Assembly (NCBI GenBank): GCA_963765725.1
Contig: CAVXXI010000003.1
Span: 1,584,040-1,648,039, forward strand
Direction: 5' to 3'
DNA from: DASQEH01 sp963765725
GTDB lineage: Bacteria > Actinomycetota > Actinomycetes > Propionibacteriales > Nocardioidaceae
Length of the DNA stretch: 64,000 nt
The position numbers were made by a program, and so were the translations under genes. Positions 1-10,609 of this stretch are shown here, one piece after another (position 1 is the first letter of the stretch; every line of letters starts with the position of its first letter). The notes beneath the pieces were generated by a model that did not search any database, was not told the origin of the DNA, and worked only from the letters and a program-made list of their open reading frames with translations.

Positions 1-195
1 GCCCGGCGATCAATCTTGGCCCCTCAAGTCTGGGCTTCTGGCCACCGGTCTACCATCTCTGGAACGCGGACAGCCCTGACACTGCGTTCGGTGGGCTGGT
101 ACACGGAGCAGCTACTGTGGCAGCAAAACTAGCACCTACCCATGGTGGCATGGACGGGGACGCAACGCCCGGTCCTGGGAGCTTGGGCGGGCAGC
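1..195 (+). other. left edge, possible 3' end of an unrecognised gene
   Basis: One plus-strand frame is open from the window edge through this stretch and reads like protein for its first 40 or so codons (a run with PSSLGFWPPVYHLWN). I do not recognise the family, and the true stop cannot be placed because this end of the window is rich in single-base errors. The next gene starts at 196. It could be the tail of another polysaccharide-locus gene, but that is only inferred from position. Confidence 0.3.
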
Positions 196-1138
196 ATGAA
201 AGTCTTGGTGACCGGGGGCGCAGGTTTCATCGGCGGAAACTTATGTCGTCGACTGCTGCAGGAAGCGTCGGTGGACGAGGTGCGGGTGATCGACGACCTC
301 TCAGGGGGTCATCTCGACGCCATTGAGGGGCTCGACGTTGCTTTCGAGCAAGCAAGCATTCTCGATGATGAAGCACTCGCACGAGCCGCAAAAGGATGTG
401 ACGCCATTGTGCATTTAGCCGCACTTGGTTCTGTTCCCCGAAGCGTCACCGATCCCTTGGCGAGCCACGACGTCAATGCGACAGGAACCCTAAAAGTGCT
501 TGAGGCGGCGCGCGGAAATGAGAATGCGCACGTGTTTCTGGCGTCGTCATCGTCTGTCTACGGTGCAAATCGTGTCATGCCCAAGAGCGAGACCCTCCAG
601 TGCATGCCGATGAGCCCGTACGCTGTGTCGAAACTAGCCACCGAGCAGTATGCGATGGCTTACGCAAAGTGTTATGGCTTGCCTGTCCTCCCTTTCCGCT
701 TTTTCAACGTTTTCGGTCCGGGGCAGCGACCGGGACATGTGTACGCAGCAGTCGTCCCAGTCTTCGTCCACGCAGCCCTGACGCGGAGGCCGTTGCCGGT
801 CAACGGTGACGGCGAGCAGAGCCGTGACTTCACCTATGTTGGTACCTTGGTGGAGACGGTGACCGAGGCCATACTCGGCCGAGTCACAAGCTCGCCGACG
901 AACCTTGCGTTCGGAACGCGAACCACGCTGAACGAACTCATCGCGTTGATCGGCGACGAGATCGAGTCAGAGCCCGAGGTTGTCCATAGCGAACCCCGAC
1001 CGGGTGACGTCCGCCATTCACAGGCTGACAATTCTTCTGCTTCGATCCTTGCTACCCAAGATCGAGCCAATTAGCCTCCAGGCGGGCCTGGCACAAACCG
1101 TGTACTGGATGCGCAAATTCATCGCCGGCTCGCAATGA
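196..1138 (+). CDS. NAD-dependent nucleotide-sugar epimerase/dehydratase, frameshifted near the 3' end
   Basis: Extended short-chain dehydrogenase of the UDP-hexose 4-epimerase type, expected to make an activated sugar for the neighbouring glycosyltransferases in the cytoplasm. The ATG at 196 opens directly on the NAD-binding motif VTGGAGFIG. Further on are the SSSSVYG segment, the catalytic YAVSK (Tyr-x-x-x-Lys) and the RFFNVFGPGQRP substrate-binding segment. The first frame stops at 1074, but an extra T near 1036-1037 explains this. Moving one frame restores a normal C-terminus (LPKIEPISLQAGLAQTVYWM) ending at 1138. The exact substrate (UDP-Glc, UDP-GlcNAc or UDP-GalA) cannot be told from sequence. 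An earlier in-frame ATG at 142 would add 18 residues ahead of the Rossmann strand and is less likely. Confidence 0.85.
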
Positions 1139-1224
1139 GGCCAGCGCGATCCTTCAGATACAACACGCTTGCGCGCATATGCAGTAGGCGGAGGCCAGAC
1201 GGGCCGAAAGATGAAGGTGGGGGC

Positions 1225-1807
1225 ATGCGTGGTCGAGATGTTTTTGGTCGGATCGCGCCCTTGTTCGCCGTCTTGACCGGGCTCCTCAAGGATGCTGTCC
1301 GCGCCCCGTCCGGCGCCAGTTGCTGATCTCCGCGCGCGGTGTCACCGGCCTCCTCGGCCTAGGCCTGCGCTACATGCTCCTCGCGGCCCTCGACATCACC
1401 TGCGAGCCGAACGTATCAATCCACGAGAACGTCTACTTGCTAAACACGACGGGGCTGCGCATAGGACGAAATGTCAGCATACACCCTATGTGCTACATCG
1501 ATGCGGCGGGTGAGATAGAACTCGGTACAACGTATCGATTGCGCACGGTACGACGATTATGTAACGAGTCACAACTTCAGGCGCGATGATCGACCTATCA
1601 AGTACCAGGGCGTGAACGCCACAAGATTACCGTGGGGACACCTGCTGGATCGGCGCACACTGTGTGGTGTTGGCCGGGGTTGACATCGGTTGCGGTAGCG
1701 TGGTTGCGGCGAACTCAGTTGTGACCAAAAGCGTGGCCCCGAACTCGGTGGTGGCAGGTTCACCAGCGAAACTAACAAGCGCGCGTACGTCAGAAATACG
1801 GCAGTGA
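1225..1807 (+). CDS. hexapeptide-repeat (left-handed beta-helix) acyltransferase, frameshifted
   Basis: Probably an O-acetyltransferase that decorates a sugar of the surface polysaccharide. Pieces in three frames join into one protein of the maltose O-acetyltransferase/WcaF type. These are an N-terminal piece from ATG 1225 (preceded by a purine-rich AAGGTGGGGG), a middle piece with imperfect hexapeptides (GLRIGRNVSIHP), then HNFRRDDRPI, and a C-terminal run DTCWIGAHCVVLAGVDIG followed by VVAGSPAKL, typical of this fold. The stop is at 1805-1807. Frame changes are needed near 1305, 1525, 1570 and 1640. The stop overlaps a GTG start for the next gene (GTGA at 1804-1807), which suggests translational coupling. 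Confidence 0.75.
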
Positions 1808-2775
1808 TCGACTACGCTGCGAGTCCAGCGGTCCTCTGGCACTCGCTGTTGTGACCACGTCCTGGAATCGTCGTGCTCTGCCCAGCCGGCTGTTCGAGAG
1901 TCTTGTGCTCAGACGGATAAGCGATTCACTTGGGTCGTCGTAGATGACTGCAGCACGGACGACACGCGGAACTGGGTGAGCGGCACACAAGATGATGTCG
2001 AGTTTGAAATATGTCGATACACAATCCAAAAAGACTCGGCAAGTGCGCTTCGCTCAATCGGGCGTTCGAAGCGGTCGAAGCCCAGTTCTACCTAGTCATC
2101 GACAGCGATGACCGTCTATCGGTCAACGCGGTTAGCCTGGTGAAGGCGAAAGCCGATCGATATAATGCCGCGAGAATCTCGGCGCCGTGTTCCTCTCGTA
2201 CGTGGATGCCAACGGCACCTCCCTCGGGCGGCCACCATCCACTGGCGACCTCGCCATGACGCGAGCGGCTTACGACGCAGCCTTTCAGAAGTATGATGGA
2301 GCTGTAGGCTACTTCCACAGAACGGTTGCGCGCTACAGGTACCCTGAGTACCACGACGAGACCTATGCGGGGCCGACCATTCTGCAGCTTCGCATGGCTC
2401 CCCAATTGAAGTTTGCTTCACGGACACCGTGATCGGTGTTGCTGAGTATCAACTGGGAGGATTGACCGCACGGGGCCGTCGTCTCCGCCTCCGGAATCCG
2501 CTTGGAGTGATGGAGTACTCGCGGCTGCAAGCTGCACAGGCTGAGTCCCTGAGCGGCAAGCTGAAGAACGCGGCGATGTTTTATGCGTATCGCCGTCTCT
2601 CCGCGAGAGAAGACACCAGACTTCGAGTAAGCGGGATCGCTGGGCTGGAGGCTTGGACTCCGTTGCCCGCCTCGCTGGCCTGGTCATGGCATCCTACTGG
2701 TCCCTGAAATATCAGCCAGGGGAGACGATTCTCGGGCTTAGGTTGCGTCCACGCCCTAGGTCGGTGCAGCGATGA
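1804..2775 (+). CDS. family 2 glycosyltransferase, frameshifted
   Basis: A GT-A fold glycosyltransferase that would add one sugar of the repeat unit at the inner face of the membrane. Visible across frames: an N-terminal VVTTSWNR segment, then WVVVDDCSTDDT (nucleotide-binding region), IDSDDRL (the metal-binding DxD) and an acceptor region with YPEYHDETYAGPT. The C-terminus in the last frame reads LVMASYWSLKYQPGETILGL and stops at 2773-2775. The GTG at 1804 overlaps the previous stop. I needed frame changes near 1836, 1910, 2035, 2190, 2435 and 2650; at least one (1910) is a missing C. The next gene starts inside this stop codon. Confidence 0.75.
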
Positions 2776-4297
2776 TGACTCTGGGACACCCCAGCACCAT
2801 CCGAGCACCGGACAGGCCGTTGCCGCCGAGCGCCATCGATGGGGACGACCCCGGTCACCGCGGCATCATCATGTGCTTGGCCGAACTGCGCATAGTGGCC
2901 GCAGTTGTGGCTGCAGTCGATTCTTTGTAGGGCTCCAGCCTGGTGAAGGAGTACGACATAAAATCTTCGAGTTCGCGTGGTTAAATAATCTGCTGATCGC
3001 TTCGCAGATCTGGACGTTGCGGAAATCATATGGCTCCTTGTTTGCCCCCGTTGTGATGTTCAGCGTCTTTTTGGCGCTGTTCACTTCCGGTCAGTTGATT
3101 TTGTTCTCTTTAGGCGTGCCGCCATTAGGTGCGGACATCTTGATTCGCGAACGGGATTTCCCCGTACTTGAGTCAGTCGCCTTCTACCTGTTAGCGTATA
3201 GCCTCTTTTGTTTCGGTTGCGTGCTCAGAAATGAGATCCGTTCGCGTGAACGACCGCCCACTGGTCCGCACAGTCGGTGATTGGCAGACTAGTCTCCTGT
3301 CTGTTGGAATGGGATGCGTCGCGGTAGGCGCCGTGCCCTTCATGATTACGAACTATCACAACTTTGCTGTTTTGTACACCAGTGGATACGAGCTACTACG
3401 CCGAGGGGGCACGACTGGAATCGCCCTTGCTGATTTGATTACCTATTTATCACGGGACTCGTGTTCATGGCTGCCGGCGGAAGGAGTCGGACATCGCAAT
3501 GTTGCCGTGGCGTTGATGGGGTTGGTTGCCATGGTGCGACTGGCCGCAGGCGACCGCGGGGAAGGCATAATCTATCTGCTCTCGGCATACCTCTTGTGGA
3601 AGCACTTTTCGAGATCGGGCGGGGCTGGACGTCTGCGACTAGTGGCAATTATCATCACCGTGTTTTCTGGTTATTCCGGCGGTTGGCGTTATGCGGCAAT
3701 CATTTGGGCAAGACAACCCCGTAGGCGTCTCCCAGCCAGCGACCGCGTTGAACCCCGCAGAGTCGACGCTGGACATCCTGGGGGGTACGCTTTACCCCTT
3801 GGTCAAGATCATGGAGCTCGTTCCGAGCGGCACGCCCTTTGTCCATGGCTTTACTTACATCAGTAGTGTCATTCACCTGATGCCCAGTGGGTTGCGCCCG
3901 AGTAGACTAGCCGAACTTGCGTCTGACCCGCTTTATAGCAGCCCAGCAACTTGGTTAATGAAATCCGTTGGCTGTCGTATGCCCCGGCTTTACTCCTTTC
4001 GCGGAGGCGTACTTGAACTTCGGCTGGTGGGCGGGGTGTTTGGCAATGTTCGTTTTTGGGTTGTTGTTTTCTTCGCTTCTCGCACTGCCGACTCGCAAGA
4101 TGCCGTCCTGGCCGCTGAGAATGGCGATGGCTTTGGCAACATTTGCCCTTTTAGGATTCACGGTGCGTGAATCCTTTAATCTGGTTGTTCCGTTCCTTTT
4201 CAGATTCGTGTTTGTTCCTGGTGCGTTCGTTGCGCTCTTCGCGAACGGCGTACACAAGGCCAGACTGCGAACGAGGACGACAAACATCAATGGTTAG
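2772..4297 (+). CDS. wzy: Wzy-type O-antigen/repeat-unit polymerase, membrane protein, frameshifted
   Basis: A multi-span membrane protein expected to polymerise lipid-linked repeat units on the outer face of the membrane. Hydrophobic segments recur through all pieces (for example VVMFSVFLALFTSG, LVAIIITVFSGYSGGW, LAMFVFGLLFSSLLAL). The order of a long hydrophobic N-terminus, a mid-protein loop with a basic RxAAGDRGEG run, and a loop VPSGTPFVHGFTYI before the last helices is typical of the O-ag_pol_Wzy family. The ATG at 2772 overlaps the previous TGA. Frame breaks lie near 2930, 3250, 3440, 3700 and 3960. It sits between two glycosyltransferases and upstream of a Wzx flippase, the usual context. 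Wzy proteins diverge strongly, so the call rests on topology, context and those loops. Confidence 0.7.
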
Positions 4298-5532
4298 CCG
4301 TGAAGACCCTCGAGTGCTGATAGTCATTAGTTCGATGACGATCGGTGGCCCACAGAAGTCGCTGATCGGGTTCTTGCAGCGGGTAGCTCCAGCGACTGCG
4401 AGAGTCGATGTGATGGTCTTGAAGGATGTGCCCGGTGAGCTACAGCGCTGGCTTCCAAGTCACATCAGGATTATCCCGGCTCCAGCGGCAGTAGTCGCTG
4501 CCACGCTTCCTCGCGGCAACCCCTTCGCAACTTTATGGACACTCCTACGCAGTCTCCGGGGACGAACCGGATGTCCCTCCTCTTCTACGAGCTGGCGAGT
4601 GGCGTGACGCGCAGGCGAGGGTGGCAGCAAATACGCCAGCGAACATGGCAGCGCATTAGTGTTGACTTGCCGCGCGTACCCGAGGGGTCTACGACGCCGC
4701 TTTCGGGATTCTGGGCCTGTCAACCTATGTGGTCCTGGATCTGGTCGACGGCACGGTTCAAGTATCACTGGATTCGGAGTGACACTCGGGTGCTCGGAAG
4801 GGACGAGCAGATTGATGCTGCCTACTACGCGAGATTGACCGGCGCTGTTTCCGTTTCTGCACAGTGTGCTGAGATCTTTGCGGGAATGTACTCTGGCATG
4901 AAGGATCGTATTGCCGTTTATAAGAACGACATCCCGGATGTTATGGAGGAACTTTCGCAGGGTCTGGGTCCCGTGGCCAACGGTTTCCCTCTGATCTTGA
5001 CTGTGTCGCGACTGGACCGGTTGAAGGGTATCGATCTGGCCATAGAAGCGTGCGCGGATCTGGTGTCACGGGGCCATCGTGTTACATGGGTCGCCTTGGG
5101 GGAGGGCCGTCAGCGGGAAGCACTCGAGCGCCTGGTTGAGGCTCATGGTCTGCACGATGTCTTCCTCCTACCCGGCAGCACGCTGGCCACGCACGCTTAT
5201 CTAGACCTTGCTGATATCTATGTTCATCCGTCGCGCACAGAGGGTCGATCCAATGCGGTGGAGGAGGCTAGGGCGTGCGGCAAAGCGATCGTTGCGACGG
5301 CATACCAGACGGTTGCCGAACAAGTCCGCGACGGTGTTACCGGGATTGTCTGTCCTGTTGATGCGGCCTCAATTGCCGATTGCGTAGAGCATTTTTGGTC
5401 AATCCCAGGTTTGCTGCGCGGCTCGGTGGGGCGGCGAAACGTGCCTACGCTGATGAAGCCTGCGACCCCAATGTTCTGCTTGAGCGCTTAGCAAGTGGCG
5501 ACCTGCCAGTATTTGAGGGGCCTTCCGAGTGA
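4290..5532 (+). CDS. family 4 (GT-B fold) glycosyltransferase, frameshifted
   Basis: Retaining glycosyltransferase of the group 1 family, another builder of the repeat unit. The ATG at 4290 begins MVSREDPRVLIVISSMTIGG, with the Gly-rich acceptor-side motif GGPQKSL. The second half, in another frame from about 4535, carries ILTVSRLDRLKGIDLAIEA (start of the nucleotide-sugar-binding domain), VALGEGRQREAL, and HPSRTEGRSNAVEEARACG, which holds the conserved E-x7-E signature. Frame changes are needed around 4560 and 5410. The last piece ends GDLPVFEGPSE with TGA at 5530-5532. The start overlaps the polymerase end (4297) and the stop overlaps the flippase start (GTG 5529), so the genes appear translationally coupled. 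Confidence 0.8.
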
Positions 5533-6780
5533 GTGACTACGTGTTGAACATCATGTGTGCAAAGCGGTGAACGTCTTCTCGGGATTACTGGTCTCGGTTG
5601 TTTTGGCGCGGTTCCTTGGTGTTTACCTCCGCGGTGAGTTGGCCTTCCTTACTTTGACCTCCGGGCTCAGCAGCGATCATTTTGGGTTTTGGGGTCAATC
5701 AGGCGTTTGTCTTTCAGTTCCGAAAGACGCCGTCATCGACGACGTTCAGCAGTCTTTGTAGGCCTATTCTGTGCCTTCAGATGGGCGTGTTCACCTTCTT
5801 GGCAGGGCTTAGCTACTTGGGTTGTGCGTGATGCGATCTTTCGGGTATTTGGTTGCCTTTGTCAGTCTCGCTGGGTTTTTACCAACAACTCGAGAGTGTG
5901 ATGGCGGCATACAATATCCGGCTCAAAATTAAGGTCAACATCGTCTACTCTGTTCACTCGGCTCGGTGCCTACGTGGTGATGTGGCCCTTGGCGGTGGCA
6001 GGGCTGTGGTGGCCAGTCGCCATCTCGCTAATCACGTGCGCCCTCTCTGTGGTGCTGTATTTGTGGTTCGCGGTCGATGGGTGGCCCGCACGGCCCACCT
6101 GGCAGCTTGCAGGAGTACTTACGGGTTCGGCTGGCTAACCATGCTCACGAGCACTCCTGATTGTGCTGAATTACGGCGTTGATGTGATCATGTTGAAGGG
6201 CCTGGGGACCGGGAGAGGATCTTGGACTATACGCTGTTGCTGCCGGCATCGTTACGTACCTCTGGGTGATCCCTGATGCGATCAAGGAGGTTCTGGTGTC
6301 GCGCGTGGTTCGTACAAACGACCCCAGGACCGTACTGCGTCCCCTCAAGGCGGCGGTCATGGCTGGATGGCTGAGTGTTGTCGCTCTTGGTGTTCTCGGA
6401 TGGCCGCTGATCCCTCTGCTGTTCGGCAAGGGATTACGAAGGGTCTTACAAGCTGGTCTTAATTCTCTCCCTGGGGGTAGTGTCGATGGTTTACTATAAG
6501 GTGCTTGGGGATCGTTGTTCTGGCTGAGGGCAAGCGCGCCTTTTATTTCTGCGCACTGACAGTTCTCGGTAATACTAAACTTACTGTGCAATCTGTGGGT
6601 CATTCCTGTATTTGGTGCTGTGGGAGTGTCATGGGTTTCTGTTCTGACGTACACGGTCACCGGGTCCTTCGTTCGTTTGGTATTTCAGTCGACTTTTCGG
6701 CATCCCCCTCAGCGAGATTTTGCTCTTCGGCCGCAGAGATGTTGTAGCGGTGCGTCAAGATCTTGATGAGGCGCGCGTGA
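5529..6780 (+). CDS. wzx: Wzx-type polysaccharide flippase, heavily frameshifted
   Basis: Membrane exporter of the MOP superfamily that flips lipid-linked repeat units. Hydrophobic pieces in several frames line up into one protein: an N-terminal NVFSGLLVSVVLARFLG followed by RGELAFLT (the usual Wzx start), a middle piece with YQQLESVMAAYNIR, then PDAIKEVLVSRVV and GWLSVVALGVLGWPLIPLLFG, the conserved penultimate region of this family. The GTG at 5529 overlaps the upstream TGA. Frame breaks occur about every 100-200 bases, so the exact protein cannot be rebuilt by eye. The end is placed near the start of the next gene (GTG 6777), where a shifted frame would stop. Confidence 0.65.
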
Positions 6781-7211
6781 GTAACATAGCAACGCACCGT
6801 TGGGCGAGGCAGTTTGCGCGGTTTAGGAGTCCCTGCCCTTCCCCACGTGTTGTCATGGATCACGCGAGTTGCTTTACTCATGTGTCATTCCGCTCTCCGG
6901 CCGAGATTGACTCGACTGTCATTTTCGCACACAAGGGCCTGGGTGTTGTCATCGGCCACGACGCCGTGGTCGGGCCCGTACCAAGATCCTGCACAATGTT
7001 ACGATCGGCGGCAGATCCGGCGTCCGTGCGAACCCTGTAATCGGTAGTGACGTCTTGGTAGGGGCGGGCGCAATCGTCATCGGGGGCCGTCACCGTAGGC
7101 GACGGCGCGATCATTGCAGCGGGCGCGGTCGTCCTGCAGGATGTGCCCCCTGGCGCGATGGTGGCAGGCAACCCGGCTGTCATCAAGCGGTCTCGGCTGA
7201 GTGCAGGCTAG
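6777..7211 (+). CDS. serine acetyltransferase-like hexapeptide protein, frameshifted
   Basis: Short left-handed beta-helix acetyltransferase resembling the C-terminal half of CysE. Such short versions are common in polysaccharide loci, where they probably acetylate sugars rather than make O-acetylserine. Recognisable pieces are AEIDSTVIFAHKGLGVVIGH, then LHNVTIGGRSGVRANPVIGS, VLVGAGAIVIG, and the end AAGAVVLQDVPPGAMVAGNP before TAG at 7209-7211. The GTG at 6777 gives about 145 residues. Frame breaks fall near 6850, 6985 and 7085. It lacks the long N-terminal helical domain of true CysE. It is the last plus-strand gene of the glycan locus. Confidence 0.7.
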
Positions 7212-7608
7212 GCCTGTGTGTTGCGGAATCGATTACGTGGCCGTGATAGCCCGAGCGTAGCGGGGGAGCGGAGCTATCTGCAGAACGCCTTCGAGTTCCG
7301 TTTGGCACCGAAATATGCCCCGACGATTTCTCCGATCTCCCCCGCGACTAGCTCCGGGGGCGAGGATGTGACCTGCCTGGGGGGCGTCGCAAGGGCAGCC
7401 CATGAGGGCGGCTGAGACCATACCTGCGCGAAGCCCCCGCGTTGGGAATCTGCCGAACCACGCGGGCGAATTGGCTTCGGCTTGGGCTTGGGCATCTGCA
7501 GGGCGTACGCCGGGTGCTATAGCGACGCGCCGGTCTGGACTTCGGCTTGTGGCTCGTTCCGCACCTGACGATCAGCCGGCCAGCTCACCCGCGCAATAGT
7601 GAAGTGGC
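7212..7608. other. 400-base gap with no recognised gene
   Basis: This gap lies between the convergent ends of the acetyltransferase and the minus-strand dehydrogenase. Short open frames on both strands (for example minus 7274-7495) have low-complexity Lys/Pro or Arg-rich translations with no recognisable domain. It may hold a transcription terminator for both flanking genes, but I see no strong hairpin with a T tract. Confidence 0.4.
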
Positions 7609-8908
7609 CTAAAGGTAGGTGACGTCGGAGGTCTCCTGGGAAGGACCCGACGGGTGTCCAGAACCCGGACTCCCTCCAGGGGGCTGTGGCGTCGAGGTCG
7701 TCGTGGTCGACAAGTAGAACAACAAGATCAGCAGCTACCGCTTCGTCTGGAGGTTAGCTTTGCCGGTGTTATGGGCAGCCCTTGTAGCGAGCGGAGTGTG
7801 TCGAAGTCAACGTGCGAATCGGCGGCCGTGTACGTGCGCTCCGAGATCGCAAAGCAACTTGGCGATGCGGACCGAGGGGGACTCCCGGACGTCGCTGATG
7901 TTCTTCTTGTAGGCGAGGCCGGCCAGGAGGATCTCGAGCCGTTGACGGATTTCTTGTCCTTGTTGAGCCTCGATGACTGCGGCCAACGACGTAGTCGGGC
8001 ATGTGGCCGTTGACATAGTTGGCGAGCTCGATGAACGAAACGGTTGGCCAAGGGCCTGCTTGAGTTTCCACGAGAGGTAGAGGGATCGATTGGCAGGCAG
8101 TGGCCACCGAGGCCAGGGCCGGGGAAGAAGCGCATGAAGCCGAAGGGTTTCGTTGCCGCGGCCTCGATGGCTCGACCAGGGGTCGATGTCCAGGCTGCGC
8201 GAACAGGGCCATCTCGTTCACAGGGCGATGTTGACGTGCGGAAGGTGTTCTCGAGGAGCTTGGTGAGTTCTGCTTCCTTCGGAGAGGAGACCGGCACGGT
8301 TCGTTCTACAAGCGTGTCATAGAAGCCCTGAACGGAGGCGAGGGACTCCGGATCGATGCCTGAGACAACCTTCGGGGTCGTGCACGAATGTCCACGTCTT
8401 GTTTCCGGGGTCGATCCGCTCAGGGCTGTACCGAGGTGGAAGTCTGCGCCTGGCGTCAGGTTCGAGCCGAGGGCGAGAAGCGGGCCAACGGTTCTTGAGT
8501 GGTGCCGGGGTACGTGGTCGACTCCCGGGTCGCAGTTGCGCCCGGCTTCAGTAGTGTGGCAAGCGACCGACTGCGCTTCCTCGATGAAGGACAGATCCGG
8601 ATTCGCCTTCCCGCAGGGGCGTTGGCACGGTCACAACGGCCACGTCGAAGCCTTCACACACGGGCGTAGTCCAGGCTCGGGAGGTAGCGACCGGTGGCAA
8701 GCGCGGCGGCGAGCTGGTCGGAGGGGATGTCCTCCACGTAGCTCTCTCCATTGTTGAGCCGTTGCACGCGGGTTGCATCCACATCGATGCCGACTACCGT
8801 CCATCCCACCTCGACGGCTCGCATGGCCAAGGGCAGGCCGACATAGCCCTGCCCGAGTACGACGAGCTTGCCTAGGCGTCTTGTGCTTGTCTCCGTCATG
8901 TCGTCCAT
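7609..8908 (-). CDS. UDP-sugar (UDP-ManNAc/UDP-Glc type) dehydrogenase, frameshifted
   Basis: Oxidises a UDP-sugar to the uronic acid form with two NAD+, supplying acidic sugars for the polysaccharide. The start at 8908 (MDDMTETST) or 8899 leads straight into the NAD-binding motif LVVLGQGYVGLPLAM and VVGIDVDATRVQRLNNGES. Later pieces include VAVVTVPTPLREG, GLAYKKNISDVRESPSVRIA (start of the C-terminal UDP-binding domain) and VVLLVDHDDLD near the end, stopping at 7609. The order and motifs fit the WecC/nucleotide-sugar dehydrogenase family of about 430 residues. Frame breaks lie near 8650, 8570, 8400, 8250, 8020, 7900 and 7760. Whether the substrate is UDP-ManNAc or UDP-Glc is not decided by the visible motifs. 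Confidence 0.75.
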
Positions 8909-9198
8909 CCCCGTGCTCGTGGCTGTGGCGTCGCGCTGTGCGCTGGAGCGGCGAACTCGAGACAAGGCATGCCGAGGGCAGTACCGGTTCAAACACTCTC
9001 AAACGGATTATATCACTGAGAGCGTTGAATTGATTACTCTATGGATTGATGCACTGAGACATCATCATCCTTCGCGCGGCTGCAACAAATTGCGCCACGG
9101 AACGTGAGTACTCGACTACCTTGAGTATGTCATGGCCCGCGGGGTGCTTGTGGCGTCGGCACCCGAACGTCACCCGCCCAGAGATACTCAGGAGACTC
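8909..9198. promoter_or_regulatory. divergent intergenic region between the dehydrogenase and a secreted protein
   Basis: The region includes a locally AT-rich stretch (about 9000-9060, with ATTATAT and TTGAATTGATTAC), unusual for this GC-rich contig. It separates two divergently transcribed genes, so it should hold promoters for both. A perfect 8-base palindrome GAGTACTC is seen near 9104-9112. I cannot assign -35/-10 boxes with confidence. No open frame here has protein-like content. Confidence 0.4.
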
Positions 9199-9648
9199 AT
9201 GAACAAGACCATGATCGCCGTAGCAGCCGCCGTCTTTGCGGTGTCGGGCGCCGCAGGGATGGTGTCGGCGCAAGCGTCCCCAGCTCACAGCGCCGGCTCT
9301 GTCCTCTCCAGTTCGAGAGCTGCCTGTACGCCTCGTACGGTCGACACCCGGACCAACCTCGTGCTCGACAAGCACTCCGTGCATCGCGGCGACGCCAACG
9401 GCGCGACCGTCCACGTACGGTCTGCCGGCGCAGTCGACCCGCAAGGAACCGTTGAGCTGGCGATCTACCAGTCGCAGAGCGGCACGGGCTTCGACGGCAC
9501 CCTCAGCAACGGGATGGTCCGCTTCGCCATGCCTCGCCACCTCGACGTCGGGAGCTACAACGTTCGCGCCACGTACATCCCGCAGCAGTGCTCCAAGTGG
9601 AAGCGGAGCCTGTCCACCGTCGAGCATCTGACCGTGCTCGCTCACTGA
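9199..9648 (+). CDS. secreted Ig-like/hypothetical protein
   Basis: A 149-residue exported protein of unknown role. The ATG at 9199 has an AGGAG ribosome-binding site a few bases upstream. It begins with a signal peptide, a short basic N-region (MNKT) then a hydrophobic core (MIAVAAAVFAVSGAAGM) with likely cleavage after VSAQA. The mature part, with TVDTRTNLVLDKHSVHRGD and VRATYIPQQCSKWKRS, looks like a single Ig-like/Big-type fold of the kind found in actinobacterial cell-surface proteins. It has two cysteines (CTPRT and QQCSK) that may pair. An alternative start at 9121 would bury the signal peptide and is unlikely. It is followed closely by a second secreted protein. Confidence 0.65.
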   Translation: MNKTMIAVAAAVFAVSGAAGMVSAQASPAHSAGSVLSSSRAACTPRTVDTRTNLVLDKHSVHRGDANGATVHVRSAGAVDPQGTVELAIYQSQSGTGFDGTLSNGMVRFAMPRHLDVGSYNVRATYIPQQCSKWKRSLSTVEHLTVLAH

Positions 9649-9676
9649 GGCGATCGGTCCTCGACTCGACGAAGGG

Positions 9677-10405
9677 ATGGCCGCCCCTGAAGGGTTTCGT
9701 CGTTGCCATCGCGCTGGCGCTCGCCGCCGCCACGGGGATCTCGGGGCCAACTGCGTCGGCCGCGCCCGCTGCGCCCGACCGGGTCGCCGTGAAGTCGTGT
9801 GTCTGTCCCTACTACATCTTCGACGACGGTGCGAGACGGCGGCGGAAGGACGGCTCGTTCGGCGCCAGGAGCTACTACACCACCTTGTCGGTCGGGACGC
9901 CTGGCCAGTTCGTGGTGAGGATCCCACGGCTACGAGCTGACGAGGGAGCGTCTCAACCTCGTCGAGCTCTTCCTCGACACGAACAAGCTCAACCGGGTCC
10001 TGAGAACCGGTTCGCCGACTGGCTCCCGGCCGACCACGACGGCCACGGCGAGCGGTACCTGGCCAAGATCGACACGTGGCGGGACACGGGGCGCAGGGTC
10101 TCCTGCCCGAAGTGGATCACGAGTGTGGACTACGCCAACGACGTGGTCACGATGGTCATTCCACGGCGTGCATGGGCATCCCGGCCAAGGTGCGGTGGAA
10201 CACCCGGACGTGGCACTTCATGCGACACGACCCTGACGGCGGCGTGTACGGGCTCGTCGACGGCGTCGTGGACTATCAGGAGTTCGCCGACTTCTGGACC
10301 GGAGACGGCAATACCTGCACCTGCCGCGCGGCCTCGGCCTCCCAACCGGCAGCTGGGAAGCCCGTGTCGGCCGAGGTGAGGCGGGTTGTCGCCACTTCCC
10401 GCTGA
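9677..10405 (+). CDS. secreted hypothetical protein, frameshifted
   Basis: Second exported protein of unknown function, directly downstream of the first. The best start is ATG 9677. A single missing base just after it restores MAAPLKGFVVAIALALAAAT, a clear signal peptide. The body continues across two more frame changes (near 9930 and 10,010): SYYTTLSVGTPGQFVV, then LNLVELFLDTNKLN, then TSVDYANDVVTMVIP, and from about 10,160 ACMGIPAKVRWNTRTWHFM to the TGA at 10,403-10,405. The late motif, an (R/A)AC-x-G-x-P-x-x-V-R-W segment before the C-terminus, resembles a conserved ending I associate with secreted hypothetical proteins of Nocardioidaceae. No catalytic motif is visible. Confidence 0.5.
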
Positions 10406-10609
10406 GCGTCGGGTTCGGCTGACGCGCTGTCTGGGAGAACGGCCCTCAACCGTTCGGGCCGCTAGCCGGAGGTCGACGGGGCCGAACGGACAGACCGCCG
10501 CTGCCTCTCCGATCACTCGCCGTCAACTCCGCGGCCAACCTCGTAGGGTGACGCCAGGCGCGGGACCCCTGACGGTTCGACGTGGTACTCGAGTTGAAAG
10601 GCCAGCCGA
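10406..10609. other. intergenic region upstream of the first sugar transferase
   Basis: About 200 bases without a convincing gene. Part is covered by open frames that are Arg/Ala-rich shadows. It presumably carries the promoter for the sugar transferase at 10,610, but no clear boxes were found. Confidence 0.3.

Noticed and set aside
5529..6780. several separate small membrane proteins
   Set aside because: The fragments line up in order as one Wzx flippase interrupted by indels.
9130..9927. 265-residue minus-strand open frame
   Set aside because: Arg/Ser-rich shadow of the two secreted-protein genes, whose signal peptides support the plus strand.
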